From Pseudarthrobacter sp. BIM B-2242 (GTDB lineage: Bacteria; Actinomycetota; Actinomycetes; Actinomycetales; Micrococcaceae): a DNA stretch of 64,000 bases. The position numbers and the translations under genes are program-made. Below are positions 43,039-52,446 of the stretch, piece by piece. Under the pieces are notes generated by a model, which searched no databases, was not told the DNA's origin, and worked only from the letters and a program-made list of their open reading frames with translations. The stretch covers positions 4,298,310-4,362,309 of the forward strand of contig NZ_CP061721.1 of NCBI RefSeq assembly GCF_014764445.1. Reading direction: 5' to 3'. The first letter of the stretch is position 1. Each line of letters opens with the position of its first letter.

Positions 43039-43182
43039 TCAGTACATGCCGGCCATGTGCTGATGCATCAGCACGTACACGTCGTCGCGTCGTTGGTCCA
43101 GCAGCTCCCCGTTGAATTCGCGGCGGTCAGCCCGGACAGGCCGGCGCAGCTGAAGCATCGCCTTCTTGATCTTCTTGATCAT
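43039..43182 (-). CDS. Small protein, 47 aa, unknown function
   Basis: ATG at 43182, 8 bases after AAAGGAGGTGA, a near-perfect Shine-Dalgarno. The product begins MIKKIKKAMLQLRRPVRADR and ends DVYVLMHQHMAGMY: a basic amphipathic N-terminal half and a Met/His-rich tail. Cytoplasmic, no membrane segment. The start quality and AT-rich upstream promoter-like sequence support a real gene; I do not recognise the family. Confidence 0.6.
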   Translation of the reverse strand: MIKKIKKAMLQLRRPVRADRREFNGELLDQRRDDVYVLMHQHMAGMY

Positions 43183-43757
43183 GTGGCGGTCACCTCCTTT
43201 CGAAAAGTAATTGGGCATGGCAAATAGCGCCACATAAAGTCGGGACAATAAAGGCGGTAATTGGACATAGAAATGCCCGGTGCTTATGAATGGTTTACAA
43301 ATGCGAAAGCAGGCCCGGCGAATGCGGTTGCCGGGACCCGACAAAAGCAGGGATCAGAACCAGGGATTTCTGCGATCACGCCCGACCAGCCGTGATGGTG
43401 CGCCTGAAGCGCTACCTGACGGTCAGCCGGATGTGCCTGGAGGTGGGTCCCTGAGCCAGTGATCCAGCCCGGAGGCTGATCAGAGAATGGCTCTAGGAGG
43501 CAAACACTCCGCGAAAATGGCGCGCAGAAGCGTCAGGGGCCGGGGTGGCGGTGATGGTCATCTTCCATCCGCTAGTCAAAGTAATCATTTTTCCCAACCT
43601 CCTTTTCTGCTCAAGCCGTCGCATCAGCTGATTGGCTGTACAACGTGCGCCGCGACCCCGGCAGAACGCTCTGGGGTCAGGAATAAAAATACCTTACGAA
43701 TGCGACGATCCGCTACCTAATTCACAAAGATCTTCAAGAAAGTTTATGAATTACGGT
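43183..43757. other. Low-GC intergenic region with small-ORF signals
   Basis: Between the 47-aa gene and the phosphatase gene. GC falls well below the neighbours. It holds the 31-codon ORF at 43493-43588 and an AT-rich stretch (TTTGTAAACC..., 43290-43310) suited to a promoter of the 47-aa gene. No other structure is convincing. Confidence 0.45.
43493..43588 (-). CDS. Possible 31-aa peptide with a strong Shine-Dalgarno
   Basis: ATG at 43588 with AAAAGGAGGTTGGG just upstream. The peptide is MITLTSGWKMTITATPAPDA followed by 11 more residues (...RHFRGVFAS). No homologue recognised. A leader peptide or small regulatory protein is possible. The ribosome binding site is the only strong support, because the frame is short. 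Confidence 0.35.
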   Translation of the reverse strand: MITLTSGWKMTITATPAPDASARHFRGVFAS

Positions 43758-44342
43758 TTACAGGCCCCAACGGACAATGGCCGGGGTCTTCTTGTCCCAG
43801 CCAAGCGTGCAGACTTTGGCGGTACCCAGAATAAAGTGCCGGCCTTCGGTGGGGGCCAATTCAAGCCAGCGCGCGGTCAGGATGCGGGAGAAGTGTCCGT
43901 GGGCCACGATCAGCACATTGTCGAGTCCGGATTCGAGTACCCGGGCCACAATCTTGTCCGCGCGGGCCGCCACTTCGTCCAGGGTTTCACCGTTGGGCAC
44001 ACCGTGGGTCCAGATCAGGTAGTCGGGGTTGTCTTTTCGGATCAGGTCCGAGCTGATGCCCTCGTAATCGCCGTAGTTCCATTCCACAGCCAGCGGCTCA
44101 TGCTGCGCGTCAGGGTAGCCTGCCAGTTCGGCTGTCCGCCGGGCGCGGCGCAGCGGTGAGGTCAGCACCAGGTCAAAGTCCACCTGGTCCAGCACCTTTC
44201 GGGCTTCCACGGCCTGCTGCTCTCCTTCAACGGTCAGCGGCAGGTCCGTGAGACCGGTGTACTGCCCGCTCTTGGACCACTCGGTCTCACCGTGGCGCAG
44301 GATCCACAGCTGGGGGCGGGGCGCAAAATTCGACACAGTCAT
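43758..44342 (-). CDS. Histidine phosphatase superfamily protein (PGAM-like)
   Basis: 194 aa. LRHGETEW (Arg16, His17, Glu19) is the phosphohistidine motif; GLTDLPLTVEGEQQA, SPLRRARRTAEL and the second catalytic His in VLIVAHGHFSRIL are present. It hydrolyses or transfers a phosphate ester; the small size and GYPD/EWNYGDYEG fit a broad phosphatase rather than glycolytic Gpm. It overlaps the CCA-adding enzyme gene's stop by 4 bases. Confidence 0.92.
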   Translation of the reverse strand: MTVSNFAPRPQLWILRHGETEWSKSGQYTGLTDLPLTVEGEQQAVEARKVLDQVDFDLVLTSPLRRARRTAELAGYPDAQHEPLAVEWNYGDYEGISSDLIRKDNPDYLIWTHGVPNGETLDEVAARADKIVARVLESGLDNVLIVAHGHFSRILTARWLELAPTEGRHFILGTAKVCTLGWDKKTPAIVRWGL

Positions 44343-45847
44343 TTCGACTCCTCATTCGGGGAAAGCTCGACGGCGGCGGCCGGCTCTGTTGCGTCCGGAA
44401 CCGGGGGTGCCGCCTCGGGCTGCTGAGCCCACCAGGCGAGCAGCCGCGCTTCGGCGTCCTCGGTCGGCAACGGACCATGCTCCATGCGTTCCTCCAGCAG
44501 GAACCTGTAGGCACGGCCCACCACGGGACCGGGTTTCAGGTCCAGGAGAGCCATGATCCGGGCCCCGTCCAGATCCGGGCGGACCGCCTCCAGGGACTCC
44601 TGCTCACGCAGCGCGGCGATCCGGTCCTCCAGATCGTCATACGCGAAGGCCAACCGTTCGGCCTTGCGCTGGTTGCGGGTGGTGACGTCGGACCGGGTCA
44701 GCCGGTGCAGCCGCTCCAGCAGGGGCCCGGCGTCGGTGACGTAGCGCCGGACAGCGGAGTCGCTCCAGCCGGCGTCGCCGTAGCCGTAAAAGCGCATGTG
44801 CAGTTCCACCAGCCGGGCTACGGCTTTGATGGTGTCGTTGTCGAAGCGCAGGGTCTTCATCCGCTTCGAGGTGAGTTTGGAGCCCACCATGTCGTGGTGG
44901 CGGAAGCTGACCGCGCCGCCCGGTTCGAAACGACGCGTCGCCGGTTTGCCGACGTCGTGCATTAACGCTGCGAACCGCAGCACAAAGTCCGGAGCCGGTA
45001 CGGCGCCGTCCGCATCGGTCTCCAGGGCGGCAGCCTGCTCCAGGACCTGCAGGGAGTGCTGGTAAACGTCCTTGTGGCGGTGGTGCTCGTCTGATTCCAG
45101 ACGCAGGGCCGAGACTTCAGGCAGCACAAATTCGGCCAGTCCGGTGTCCACCAGCAGGTCCACACCAATCCTCGGGCGGGCGCCGCAGATGAGTTTAACC
45201 AGTTCATCGCGGACGCGTTCAGCAGAGATGATCTTGATGCGTTCTGCCATTTGGGTCATCGCCTGACGGACAGCAGGGTGCACGGAAATGCCCAGCTGCG
45301 AGGCGAACCGGGCGGCACGCATCATGCGCAGGGGATCGTCGGAGAACGAGTCCTCAGGGGATCCCGGGGTAGTCAGAACAGAAGCATGCAGGTCCCGGAC
45401 GCCGCCAAACGGGTCTACAAGTTCAAGGGACGGCAGCCGCAGCGCCATGGCGTTGATGGTGAAATCCCGGCGCAGCAGATCATCTGTCAATGAGGTGCCG
45501 AAGGCCACGACCGGCTTGCGCGATTCGGGATCGTACGCCTCGGCCCGGTATGTGGTGATCTCGATCTGGAAACCCGCCTTGCGCATGCCGATGGTCCCGA
45601 AGGCCCGGCCGATTTCCCAAAAGTTGTCCGCCCATTTCTTGATCAGGGCGACGGTCTGGTCTGGCGTGGCATCCGTGGTGAAGTCCAGGTCCGGCGAGGT
45701 GCGGCCCAGGAAGAGGTCCCGCACCGGACCACCCACCAGCGACAGTTCATGGCCGGCGTCGACAAATCGCTGGCCGAGCTCCAGGACCACCGGGTCCACC
45801 TGGAAATCGACGGTGTGGGAATCAGTCTTGTGATGTGCGTGCGCCAT
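44339..45847 (-). CDS. cca: CCA tRNA nucleotidyltransferase
   Basis: 502 aa. Polymerase-beta-like head: LSLVGGPVRDLFLGRTSPDLDFTTDA, with the DLDF metal-binding Asp pair; RRDFTINAMAL; then the nucleotide-selection region (DDPLRMMRAARFASQLG) and an HD domain with AALMHDVGKPATRR (His and Asp). It adds CCA to tRNA 3' ends in the cytoplasm. The HD domain marks the bacterial type with phosphatase-like activity. The C-terminal tail is Pro/Ala-rich. GTG/ATG choice is clear at 45847. Confidence 0.94.
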   Translation of the reverse strand: MAHAHHKTDSHTVDFQVDPVVLELGQRFVDAGHELSLVGGPVRDLFLGRTSPDLDFTTDATPDQTVALIKKWADNFWEIGRAFGTIGMRKAGFQIEITTYRAEAYDPESRKPVVAFGTSLTDDLLRRDFTINAMALRLPSLELVDPFGGVRDLHASVLTTPGSPEDSFSDDPLRMMRAARFASQLGISVHPAVRQAMTQMAERIKIISAERVRDELVKLICGARPRIGVDLLVDTGLAEFVLPEVSALRLESDEHHRHKDVYQHSLQVLEQAAALETDADGAVPAPDFVLRFAALMHDVGKPATRRFEPGGAVSFRHHDMVGSKLTSKRMKTLRFDNDTIKAVARLVELHMRFYGYGDAGWSDSAVRRYVTDAGPLLERLHRLTRSDVTTRNQRKAERLAFAYDDLEDRIAALREQESLEAVRPDLDGARIMALLDLKPGPVVGRAYRFLLEERMEHGPLPTEDAEARLLAWWAQQPEAAPPVPDATEPAAAVELSPNEESK

Positions 45848-46006
45848 AGTTACTTAAGCTTGGCAGAAACCAGCGGCTTGGCAGGCCAAAATCCGGTCAA
45901 GATCGTGCCGATTCCCTCACGGTCTCTCAAACTGCGTCATACGCAGTCCATCTTGATGTCATGTTCCGGTCATCAAGATTGGGCAAGAGTCGTTAGAGTG
46001 GACTGC

Positions 46007-46555
46007 ATGGCCCATCCCGTACCGAGCGCTCCCGGCAGGAGGACGAACGCACCATTGCCGTCGGCAATCGGTGCCCACGTCGCGCCTGCCCTGCACTCGG
46101 CTCCGGCCTCGCTCCCTACGGTGGAGGAAATTTCCGCCGGCGGCGTTGTGGTGGACACGTCCGACGGCGAACTCAGGGTTGCGATCATCGCGCGCCTTAA
46201 CAGGGGCGGGCGTTTGGAGTGGTGCCTCCCGAAGGGCCATCCGGAGGGCAAAGAAAACAACGAGCAGGCGGCAGTGCGCGAGATTGCCGAGGAAACCGGC
46301 ATCGAAGGCGACATCCTCGCCCCGCTGGGCAGCATCGACTACTGGTTCACTGTCAGCGGGCACCGGGTCCACAAAACGGTCCACCACTATTTACTGCGTG
46401 CTACCGGCGGTGAGCTCACCATCGAAAACGATCCTGACCAGGAAGCTGTGGACGTTGCCTGGGTGCCCATCAAGGAACTTGCACGGAAGCTCTCTTTTCC
46501 CAATGAGCGCCGCATCGCGGACCTGGCCCGGGACGTCCTGCCCGAACACCTCTGA
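46007..46555 (+). CDS. NUDIX hydrolase
   Basis: 182 aa. Nudix box at residues 77-99 with Gly77, Glu83, Arg91-Glu92 and Glu95-Glu96, complete. About 40 disordered N-terminal residues precede the fold (SAGGVVVDT). It hydrolyses a nucleoside diphosphate linked to another moiety. The ATG at 46007 lies 7 bases after a -10-like TTAGAGT, with no Shine-Dalgarno, so a leaderless mRNA is likely. In many actinobacteria this gene lies beside murJ and cca. Confidence 0.9.
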   Translation: MAHPVPSAPGRRTNAPLPSAIGAHVAPALHSAPASLPTVEEISAGGVVVDTSDGELRVAIIARLNRGGRLEWCLPKGHPEGKENNEQAAVREIAEETGIEGDILAPLGSIDYWFTVSGHRVHKTVHHYLLRATGGELTIENDPDQEAVDVAWVPIKELARKLSFPNERRIADLARDVLPEHL

Positions 46556-46645
46556 GCCTGCGGCCCGGGGCTTGTGCCCCGTTGCGGGTGGATGCGGGCC
46601 GCGCAGGCCGGTCCGGTGCGGAACAAACAGGGTCCGGGTGAGACG

Positions 46646-48814
46646 ATGAACTCGATGTCAGCTTCCAATTTCCCTTCCGATAGAACAGGCCAGGCAGGTC
46701 AGCCCGCGCCTGAGGCCGTGCCAACGGCTCCGGCCGATGCTCCGGGTCCCGCCGAGCCCGGCCCTCCCACAGGCGCGAGTGAGACACGGTCCAGCGCCAT
46801 CATGGCCGCCGGTACCCTGGTTTCGCGTTTCCTGGGATTCGGCAAGACCTGGATGCTGGGTGCGGCCCTCGGCCTGGGTTCCACCGTTAATGACACGTTC
46901 ATCAACGCAAACAACCTGCCCAACCTCATCTTCCTGCTGGTGGCCGGCGGCGTCTTTAACGCCGTGCTGGTTCCGCAGATCATCAAGGCGAGCAAGGCTC
47001 CGGACAGGGGCGCCGACTACATCAGCCGGCTCCTGACCTTGGCGGTCCTGCTGTTGCTGGGCCTGACCGCGCTGGTCACCCTGGCCGCGCCGTGGGTCAT
47101 TGAGCTGACTACCCAGGGCTATTCGCCGCAGCAAAAGGCCCTGGCCATTACGTTCGCCTTCTGGTGCCTGCCGCAAATCTTCTTCTACGGCCTCTACGCC
47201 CTCCTCACCCAGATCCTCAACGCCAATGGCGCGTTCGGCCCGGCTATGTGGGCCCCTATCCTGAACAACGTCGTGGGCATCGCCGGCCTGGGCATGTTCA
47301 TCTGGATTTTCGGCCAGAACGCCGTCAACGCGCACACGCTGGACAACTGGGGTCCCAACCAGACGTTGCTCGTGGCCGGCTTCTCCACCATCGGCGTGGT
47401 GGCCCAGACGGCCATCCTGATGATCCCGGTATTCCGGCTGAAACTAGGCCTCCGGCCGAAGTTCGGATGGCGGGGAGTGGGTCTTGGCCAGGCAGCGAAG
47501 TTGAGCGTCTGGACGCTGCTGACCGCCGCCGTCGGGCAGTTGGCGTTCCTGTACGTCATGCGTATTGCCACCATTCCCGGTGCGGAGCGCCTGCGGTTGA
47601 AACAGGCCGGGGACCCGGCGGCTGAGATACTCCCCGGTAACGCTGTCCTGGAGGTTGCCAGCCAGCTGTATCTCCTGCCGCACTCGATCATCGCCCTGTC
47701 CCTCGCCACCGTCCTCTTTAACCGGATGACCCGCGCGTCGCAGGACGGCAACCGTGCCGAACTGCGCGATGCGCTCTCGCACGGGCTCCGGACCATGGCA
47801 GTGGCCACCGTCTTCGGCGCGCTGGCACTGTTCGCGCTGGCCGGACCGTTGGGTATGTTCTTCTCCGGCGGCCTTCGCCAGGATGGCGTGATGCTGGCCC
47901 AGACGCTGACCATCCTGGCGCTGAGCACGCCGTTTATGAGTGCAAATTTCATGATGTCGCGGGTTTTCTACGCCAACGAGGACGCCCGCACACCGTTCTA
48001 CATCCAGCTCCTGCTCGCAGTTGTCTATGTTGCCGGGGCTTTTGCCATCCAGTTCATGCCGGTGGGCCAGATCATCTACGCGATCGCCATTCTGTACATG
48101 GTGGGCAACATCCTCTCGGTGGTCATCAGCGCCTTCTTCCTGCGCCGCCTGCTCGGCCACCTCGACGGTCCCCGCATCGCCAACTCGTACATCCGAATGG
48201 GTTACGCGGCGCTCGGTTCCGCTCTTGCCGGTGCCGGCGCCCTGTGGCTAATGGGCAGCTACAGCCCGGACGGCTTCGCCTGGACCGACCGTCTCGCGGC
48301 CCTGGTGACCCTGGTCGTCGTCGGGCCCATCATGCTCGTGGTCTATGTACTCCTGCTTAAAGTTTTCCACGTCGCGGAGCTCCGCGATCTGCTGCGCCCC
48401 CTCCTCGGGCGGCTTGGGCGCCGCGGCGGGGGGCCGTCGGACACGGTGGGAGGGCCGCCGTCGGCATCATCTGCCACCGACTCTTCCTCAGAATCGGAAC
48501 GTCCGACGCCGGAACGCGCCACCGTCTCGGTGGACACCGGACTGATTCCGCGCATCTCGGGCGAATTCGACGCGACGTCCTTCCGCGCCGGACCAGAGCC
48601 AGAGCGGCACAGGCCTGCGGCACCTGCGATTCCTGCCGGTTCCACGGATGACGGAAACATGCCTGCCGGTGAATATCTTCCGGCCGAAGATGTGCCGGGA
48701 ACTGCCCGTGGCGGCTTCCTCCGCGACGAGATCCCGCTCCCCGGCCGGCGCACGTTCCAGGGGCAGCCCGGACGGAACCCGCATTTCAGGTCACGGCGGC
48801 CCCGCAAAAAGTGA
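46646..48814 (+). CDS. murJ: Lipid II flippase MurJ (MviN)
   Basis: 722 aa from the ATG at 46646 (GGGTGAG upstream). A 45-residue disordered head leads to the MATE-like MVF fold with about 14 helices: GTLVSRFLGFGKTWMLGAAL, NNLPNLIFLLVAGGVFNAVLVPQ, LTQILNANGAFGPAMWAPI, SRVFYANEDARTPF. It flips lipid II across the membrane. The C-terminal 180 residues are a cytoplasmic, Pro/Arg/Ser-rich tail. In mycobacteria MurJ carries a pseudokinase and a sugar-binding domain at its end; here those are encoded by the next gene. Confidence 0.93.
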   Translation: MNSMSASNFPSDRTGQAGQPAPEAVPTAPADAPGPAEPGPPTGASETRSSAIMAAGTLVSRFLGFGKTWMLGAALGLGSTVNDTFINANNLPNLIFLLVAGGVFNAVLVPQIIKASKAPDRGADYISRLLTLAVLLLLGLTALVTLAAPWVIELTTQGYSPQQKALAITFAFWCLPQIFFYGLYALLTQILNANGAFGPAMWAPILNNVVGIAGLGMFIWIFGQNAVNAHTLDNWGPNQTLLVAGFSTIGVVAQTAILMIPVFRLKLGLRPKFGWRGVGLGQAAKLSVWTLLTAAVGQLAFLYVMRIATIPGAERLRLKQAGDPAAEILPGNAVLEVASQLYLLPHSIIALSLATVLFNRMTRASQDGNRAELRDALSHGLRTMAVATVFGALALFALAGPLGMFFSGGLRQDGVMLAQTLTILALSTPFMSANFMMSRVFYANEDARTPFYIQLLLAVVYVAGAFAIQFMPVGQIIYAIAILYMVGNILSVVISAFFLRRLLGHLDGPRIANSYIRMGYAALGSALAGAGALWLMGSYSPDGFAWTDRLAALVTLVVVGPIMLVVYVLLLKVFHVAELRDLLRPLLGRLGRRGGGPSDTVGGPPSASSATDSSSESERPTPERATVSVDTGLIPRISGEFDATSFRAGPEPERHRPAAPAIPAGSTDDGNMPAGEYLPAEDVPGTARGGFLRDEIPLPGRRTFQGQPGRNPHFRSRRPRKK

Positions 48815-48996
48815 CCTTCCCCGGGTTTCCGGCTGCCTGTCGCCCGCGGCGGGTAGGGCCAATCGGCTAGGATCGACAATGAACAGGGGTAGTTGCAGGC
48901 AAGAGTAAACCGGCTCGACGCCCGGCCTTTTGACCGGTTCTGACCGCCGGTGGCATCATCTACGCCGGTAATTCCCGGACAGTCTAGGAGGAACAC

Positions 48997-50574
48997 GTGT
49001 CCCACCCGATCGACGTTGGATCAGTACTCGGCGGCCGCTACAAGGTCACAGCCACGGTATTGACCTCACACGACCATGATCTGGTGCTGGACGGGGTGGA
49101 CCAGGTACTCAACCGGCCTGTCAGCATTCTGGTTGCAGGCCCGCACAACACGGAGCAGGTTGCGCAGAGTGCCCGCGAGGTTGCTACCGGGGAGCGTCCC
49201 GGCAGCGTCCAGGTACTCGATCTTGGCGTCACCGAAGCCGCCACCTACCTCATCACGAACCACACGTCTGCGGCAGACCTGCTCGATCTCGTCGTCGCTT
49301 CCGATGCGCCCTACGTTGAGCCCTTCTTTACCGACACCCTGGGCAGTGAGATTTTCGGCCAGGCGCGGTCACACGAGCCCGAGCCGTACGACGAAGAAGA
49401 GAACGTCGACGCCGGCTACATCAACTACGCCGACCACCACCCCAGCCAGGTGGACCCTTACCGGTCGGCTCCTTCGGTTCCGCCGGTGGTTCCGCCCCGG
49501 CCGCCGGTCGGTCCGACCACCCGCCCTGCCGGTGGATCGACCGGGGCCGCCGGTGCCGGAGCGGCTGGCGCTGCTGCAGGTGCCGCCGCAGGAGCAGCTG
49601 CCGCGCACCAACAGGCCACCGCCCCGCATCCAGTCCAGCCGGCGGAGCGGGAGCCGGTTTCGGGTTCCGGCGCACCGGTTGCCAGCCGGCCGCACAACGG
49701 ACAGGAACAGGGTCAGCCCAAGGTCTCGCTGTGGTCTGAAGACGACTACTCCTACGAGGACCAGGACACCGGCTACGACACAGCAGCGGAGGCCAAGCCG
49801 GCCAAGCCCAATCGTGCCGCAGCCGCTTTCCCTTCCCTTGCGCGAAAGACCTCCCCGGCGGCAGCAGTACCGCCAGCAGGCGGTACAGGCGCTTACAACG
49901 ATGACGACGACGAGCCCGAGCGTGAGCCGCGATCCATGCGCTGGCTCGTGGGCGGCCTTCTTGCCGTAGTACTCATTGCAGGGCTGGTGTTTGCCCTCAC
50001 CAACCTGGGCAGCTTGTTCCAGTCCGGCCCGCAGGCCGACCCAACGCCGGCTTCGACAGGCGCGCCGGCAACAGGTCCGGGCACGGGGACGCCCACAGCC
50101 AACCCGAGTTCAGCACCGCCGGCAGCCCCGCCGTCCATCGAAAACATCACCCGCCAGGGTAATTTCGACTTCGCAGCCACCTATGATGTGGACCTCGTGA
50201 AGGCGTTCGACGGCAATGCAGCCAGCTACTGGTCCGATATGGAATTCGCTACCGAAGGCTGGGGCGGCCTGGCCGCCGACGGTGTACCCCTGTTTGTGAA
50301 GCTGAAGAGCCCGGCCACGGTTTCTTCCATCACCCTGACCCAGCTTGGAGCTTCCGGCGGAAACCTGAGTGTCTACACGAACGACCGTCCGTCACTGGAT
50401 GGTGCCAAGCTCGTGGGAACGAACAGCTTCACGTCAACCGATCTGACCTTGCCGCTGGCTGAGCCCGTGAAGGCACAGTACGTCATTGTGTCCATCAAGG
50501 CGCTGCCCAGGCTGGCGGCCCCGAAGACCCGCTACGGCTTCGGCATCCGCCTTGCAGAAATCAAGGTCCAGTAG
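48997..50574 (+). CDS. Pseudokinase-like membrane protein with a discoidin-like ectodomain
   Basis: 525 aa, GTG start after AGGAGGA. The N-terminal 100 residues resemble a protein-kinase N lobe (VGSVLGGRYKVTATVL), without the DFG/HRD catalytic motifs; then an acidic and Pro-rich linker with an Ala/Gly tract, one membrane helix (LVGGLLAVVLIAGLVFALTNLG, about 314-335), and an extracellular domain (about 380-525) with a beta-sandwich pattern ending LAEIKVQ, discoidin/F5_8-like (NFDFAATYDVDLVKAFDG). It lies behind murJ and has the domains fused to MurJ in mycobacteria, so it probably regulates MurJ. The pairing is inferred. Confidence 0.75.
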   Translation: MSHPIDVGSVLGGRYKVTATVLTSHDHDLVLDGVDQVLNRPVSILVAGPHNTEQVAQSAREVATGERPGSVQVLDLGVTEAATYLITNHTSAADLLDLVVASDAPYVEPFFTDTLGSEIFGQARSHEPEPYDEEENVDAGYINYADHHPSQVDPYRSAPSVPPVVPPRPPVGPTTRPAGGSTGAAGAGAAGAAAGAAAGAAAAHQQATAPHPVQPAEREPVSGSGAPVASRPHNGQEQGQPKVSLWSEDDYSYEDQDTGYDTAAEAKPAKPNRAAAAFPSLARKTSPAAAVPPAGGTGAYNDDDDEPEREPRSMRWLVGGLLAVVLIAGLVFALTNLGSLFQSGPQADPTPASTGAPATGPGTGTPTANPSSAPPAAPPSIENITRQGNFDFAATYDVDLVKAFDGNAASYWSDMEFATEGWGGLAADGVPLFVKLKSPATVSSITLTQLGASGGNLSVYTNDRPSLDGAKLVGTNSFTSTDLTLPLAEPVKAQYVIVSIKALPRLAAPKTRYGFGIRLAEIKVQ

Positions 50575-50600
50575 CGAGGGCCTGCGTCACGCCGCCGCCG

Positions 50601-50658
50601 AGCCGCGTCTGTTCTGCCAGGGGATGGCCCCGGCGGTAACAGATGCGGCTCAGCTGTT
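50601..50658 (+). terminator. Intrinsic terminator after the pseudokinase gene
   Basis: AGCCGCGTCTGTT (50601-50613) pairs with AACAGATGCGGCT (50638-50650; one G-U pair), with a smaller GGGG/CCCC stem inside, and TTTT follows at 50655-50658. It ends the murJ-pseudokinase transcript. Confidence 0.7.
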
Positions 50659-50823
50659 TTCAGGCGGTAATCTGGGAGGGCACCTGTTGAGGCGACTCCG
50701 TCATGACCATTCATGGTTACTCCGTTCGCGCGGTGCCCGGAATATTCACCACCAAGATTCAGTTGTGCCATGTGGCCGGTCCAGTAAACCGGCGCATCGA
50801 CTAAGGAAGAGGTTCACCGTTCA

Positions 50824-51780
50824 GTGAGCAACGCAGAAAACACCGCGTCCGAAGTACGTGATGTCATCATCGTCGGCTCGGGCCCGGCAGGGTATACGGC
50901 CGCGGTCTACACGGCCCGAGCCAACCTCAAGCCCCTGCTCCTGGCGGGTTCAGTGACCGCCGGCGGCGAACTGATGAACACCACCGACGTCGAAAACTAC
51001 CCCGGCTTCCCTGACGGCATTATGGGACCGGACCTCATGGAGAACTTCGAAAAGCAGGCCGCCCGGTTTGGGACGGAGATCCAGTTCGAGGACGTCACCG
51101 CACTCGACCTCGAAGGCGACATCAAGACCGTCACCATCGGCACGGGCGAGACTTTCCAGGCCCGGTCCATCATCCTGTCCACCGGATCCGCTTACCGCGA
51201 GCTGGGCCTGCCTAATGAGAAACGGCTCTCCGGACACGGCGTCAGCTGGTGTGCAACCTGCGACGGTTTCTTTTTCAAGGGTCAGGACATTGCGGTCATC
51301 GGCGGGGGAGACTCCGCCATGGAGGAAGCCCTCTTCCTGACCAAGTTTGCTAAGTCCGTCACGGTAGTCCACCGCCGCGACACCCTCAAGGCCTCAAAGA
51401 TCATGGCCGACCGGGCGCTGGCACACGAGAAAATCTCGTTTATCTGGAACAGCACCGTGGACGACGTCATCGGCGAGGATAAAGTCACCGGCCTCAAGAT
51501 CAAGAACCTGCAGGACGGGACCGTATCCGATCTCGCCGTCACGGGCGTGTTCGTAGCCATCGGAAACGATCCCCGCACCGAATTGGTCAAAGACACGCTG
51601 GAGATTACGCCTGAGGGCACTATCGCCGTGAAGGGCCGGAGTTCCAGAACCAGTGTCCCGGGCGTCTTTGCCGCCGGCGACGTTGTTGACCCCACCTACC
51701 GTCAGGCGATCACGGCGTCCGGTTCCGGCTGTGTCGCTGCCATCGATGTGGAACATTACCTCGCAGACCTGCACGCGTAA
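50824..51780 (+). CDS. trxB: Thioredoxin reductase
   Basis: 318 aa, GTG start. FAD motif IIVGSGPAGYTAAVYTARA, active-site WCATCD (Cys143, Cys146), NADPH motif VIGGGDSAMEEALFLTK and the FAD C-terminal motif GVFAAGDVVDPTYRQAITA. It reduces thioredoxin with NADPH; trxA is 36 bases downstream and co-transcribed. All catalytic parts are intact. Confidence 0.96.
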   Translation: MSNAENTASEVRDVIIVGSGPAGYTAAVYTARANLKPLLLAGSVTAGGELMNTTDVENYPGFPDGIMGPDLMENFEKQAARFGTEIQFEDVTALDLEGDIKTVTIGTGETFQARSIILSTGSAYRELGLPNEKRLSGHGVSWCATCDGFFFKGQDIAVIGGGDSAMEEALFLTKFAKSVTVVHRRDTLKASKIMADRALAHEKISFIWNSTVDDVIGEDKVTGLKIKNLQDGTVSDLAVTGVFVAIGNDPRTELVKDTLEITPEGTIAVKGRSSRTSVPGVFAAGDVVDPTYRQAITASGSGCVAAIDVEHYLADLHA

Positions 51781-51816
51781 TCCGCGTCACCGCCATTCGA
51801 AGAGAGAGACAAAGCT

Positions 51817-52143
51817 ATGAGCAACGCTAAAGACGTAACAGATGCAAGCTTCGGCACGGACGTGCTGTCCGCTGACAAACCGGTGATCGTTGATTTCTGG
51901 GCCGAATGGTGCGGCCCCTGCCGCAAGCTGGGACCCATCCTCGACGAGATCTCGGTCGAGTACAGCGAGAAGGTCGACGTCGTCAAGGTCAACGTTGACG
52001 ACAACCCGGGCATTGCCGCCGAGTACGGCATCACGTCCATCCCGGCTGTATACCTCTTCCAGGGTGGCGAGGTAAAGGGCACCGTTATTGGAGCCCGACC
52101 CAAGCAGTTCTTCGAAAAGGAATTCGCTGACGTCCTGTCCTAA
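51817..52143 (+). CDS. trxA: Thioredoxin
   Basis: 108 aa. Thioredoxin fold with VDFWAEWCGPCRKLGP (Cys32, Cys35), the buried Asp in VIVDFW and cis-Pro in ITSIPAVYLF. Cytoplasmic dithiol reductant, paired with trxB. AGAGAGA precedes the ATG. It is the last gene before the gene-free zone. Confidence 0.96.
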   Translation: MSNAKDVTDASFGTDVLSADKPVIVDFWAEWCGPCRKLGPILDEISVEYSEKVDVVKVNVDDNPGIAAEYGITSIPAVYLFQGGEVKGTVIGARPKQFFEKEFADVLS

Positions 52144-52217
52144 CGGACCTCACGGCTGTCGGTTCATGACCCCGGCCCTCAAAGAAGGCGTCCTTGCGAT
52201 AAGTGCTTAATAGCGTT

Positions 52218-52250
52218 TGTGGCCACTGCTTCCCTGAAGCAGTGGCCACA
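52218..52250 (+). terminator. Hairpin after trxA
   Basis: TGTGGCCACTGCTT (52218-52231) pairs perfectly with 52237-52250 around a 5-base loop, 75 bases after the trxA stop. No T run. Probable transcript end. Confidence 0.65.
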
Positions 52251-52446
52251 GATGTTTAAGTCACGGTTTCCGTGCTGACGAAACAAACAAACACGGTTTC
52301 AGAACGCACAAATTCTGCCCTGGGCACATTACTACGAGAGCATGAACCGCGGCAGATACTGCCTGAGTCCATGGGCGGCGTCCAAGCAAGTTAGCGGGAG
52401 ATTTCTCAGTCAGAGCCCGATGAGTTCTCTTCGCTGGGCGACTCTA

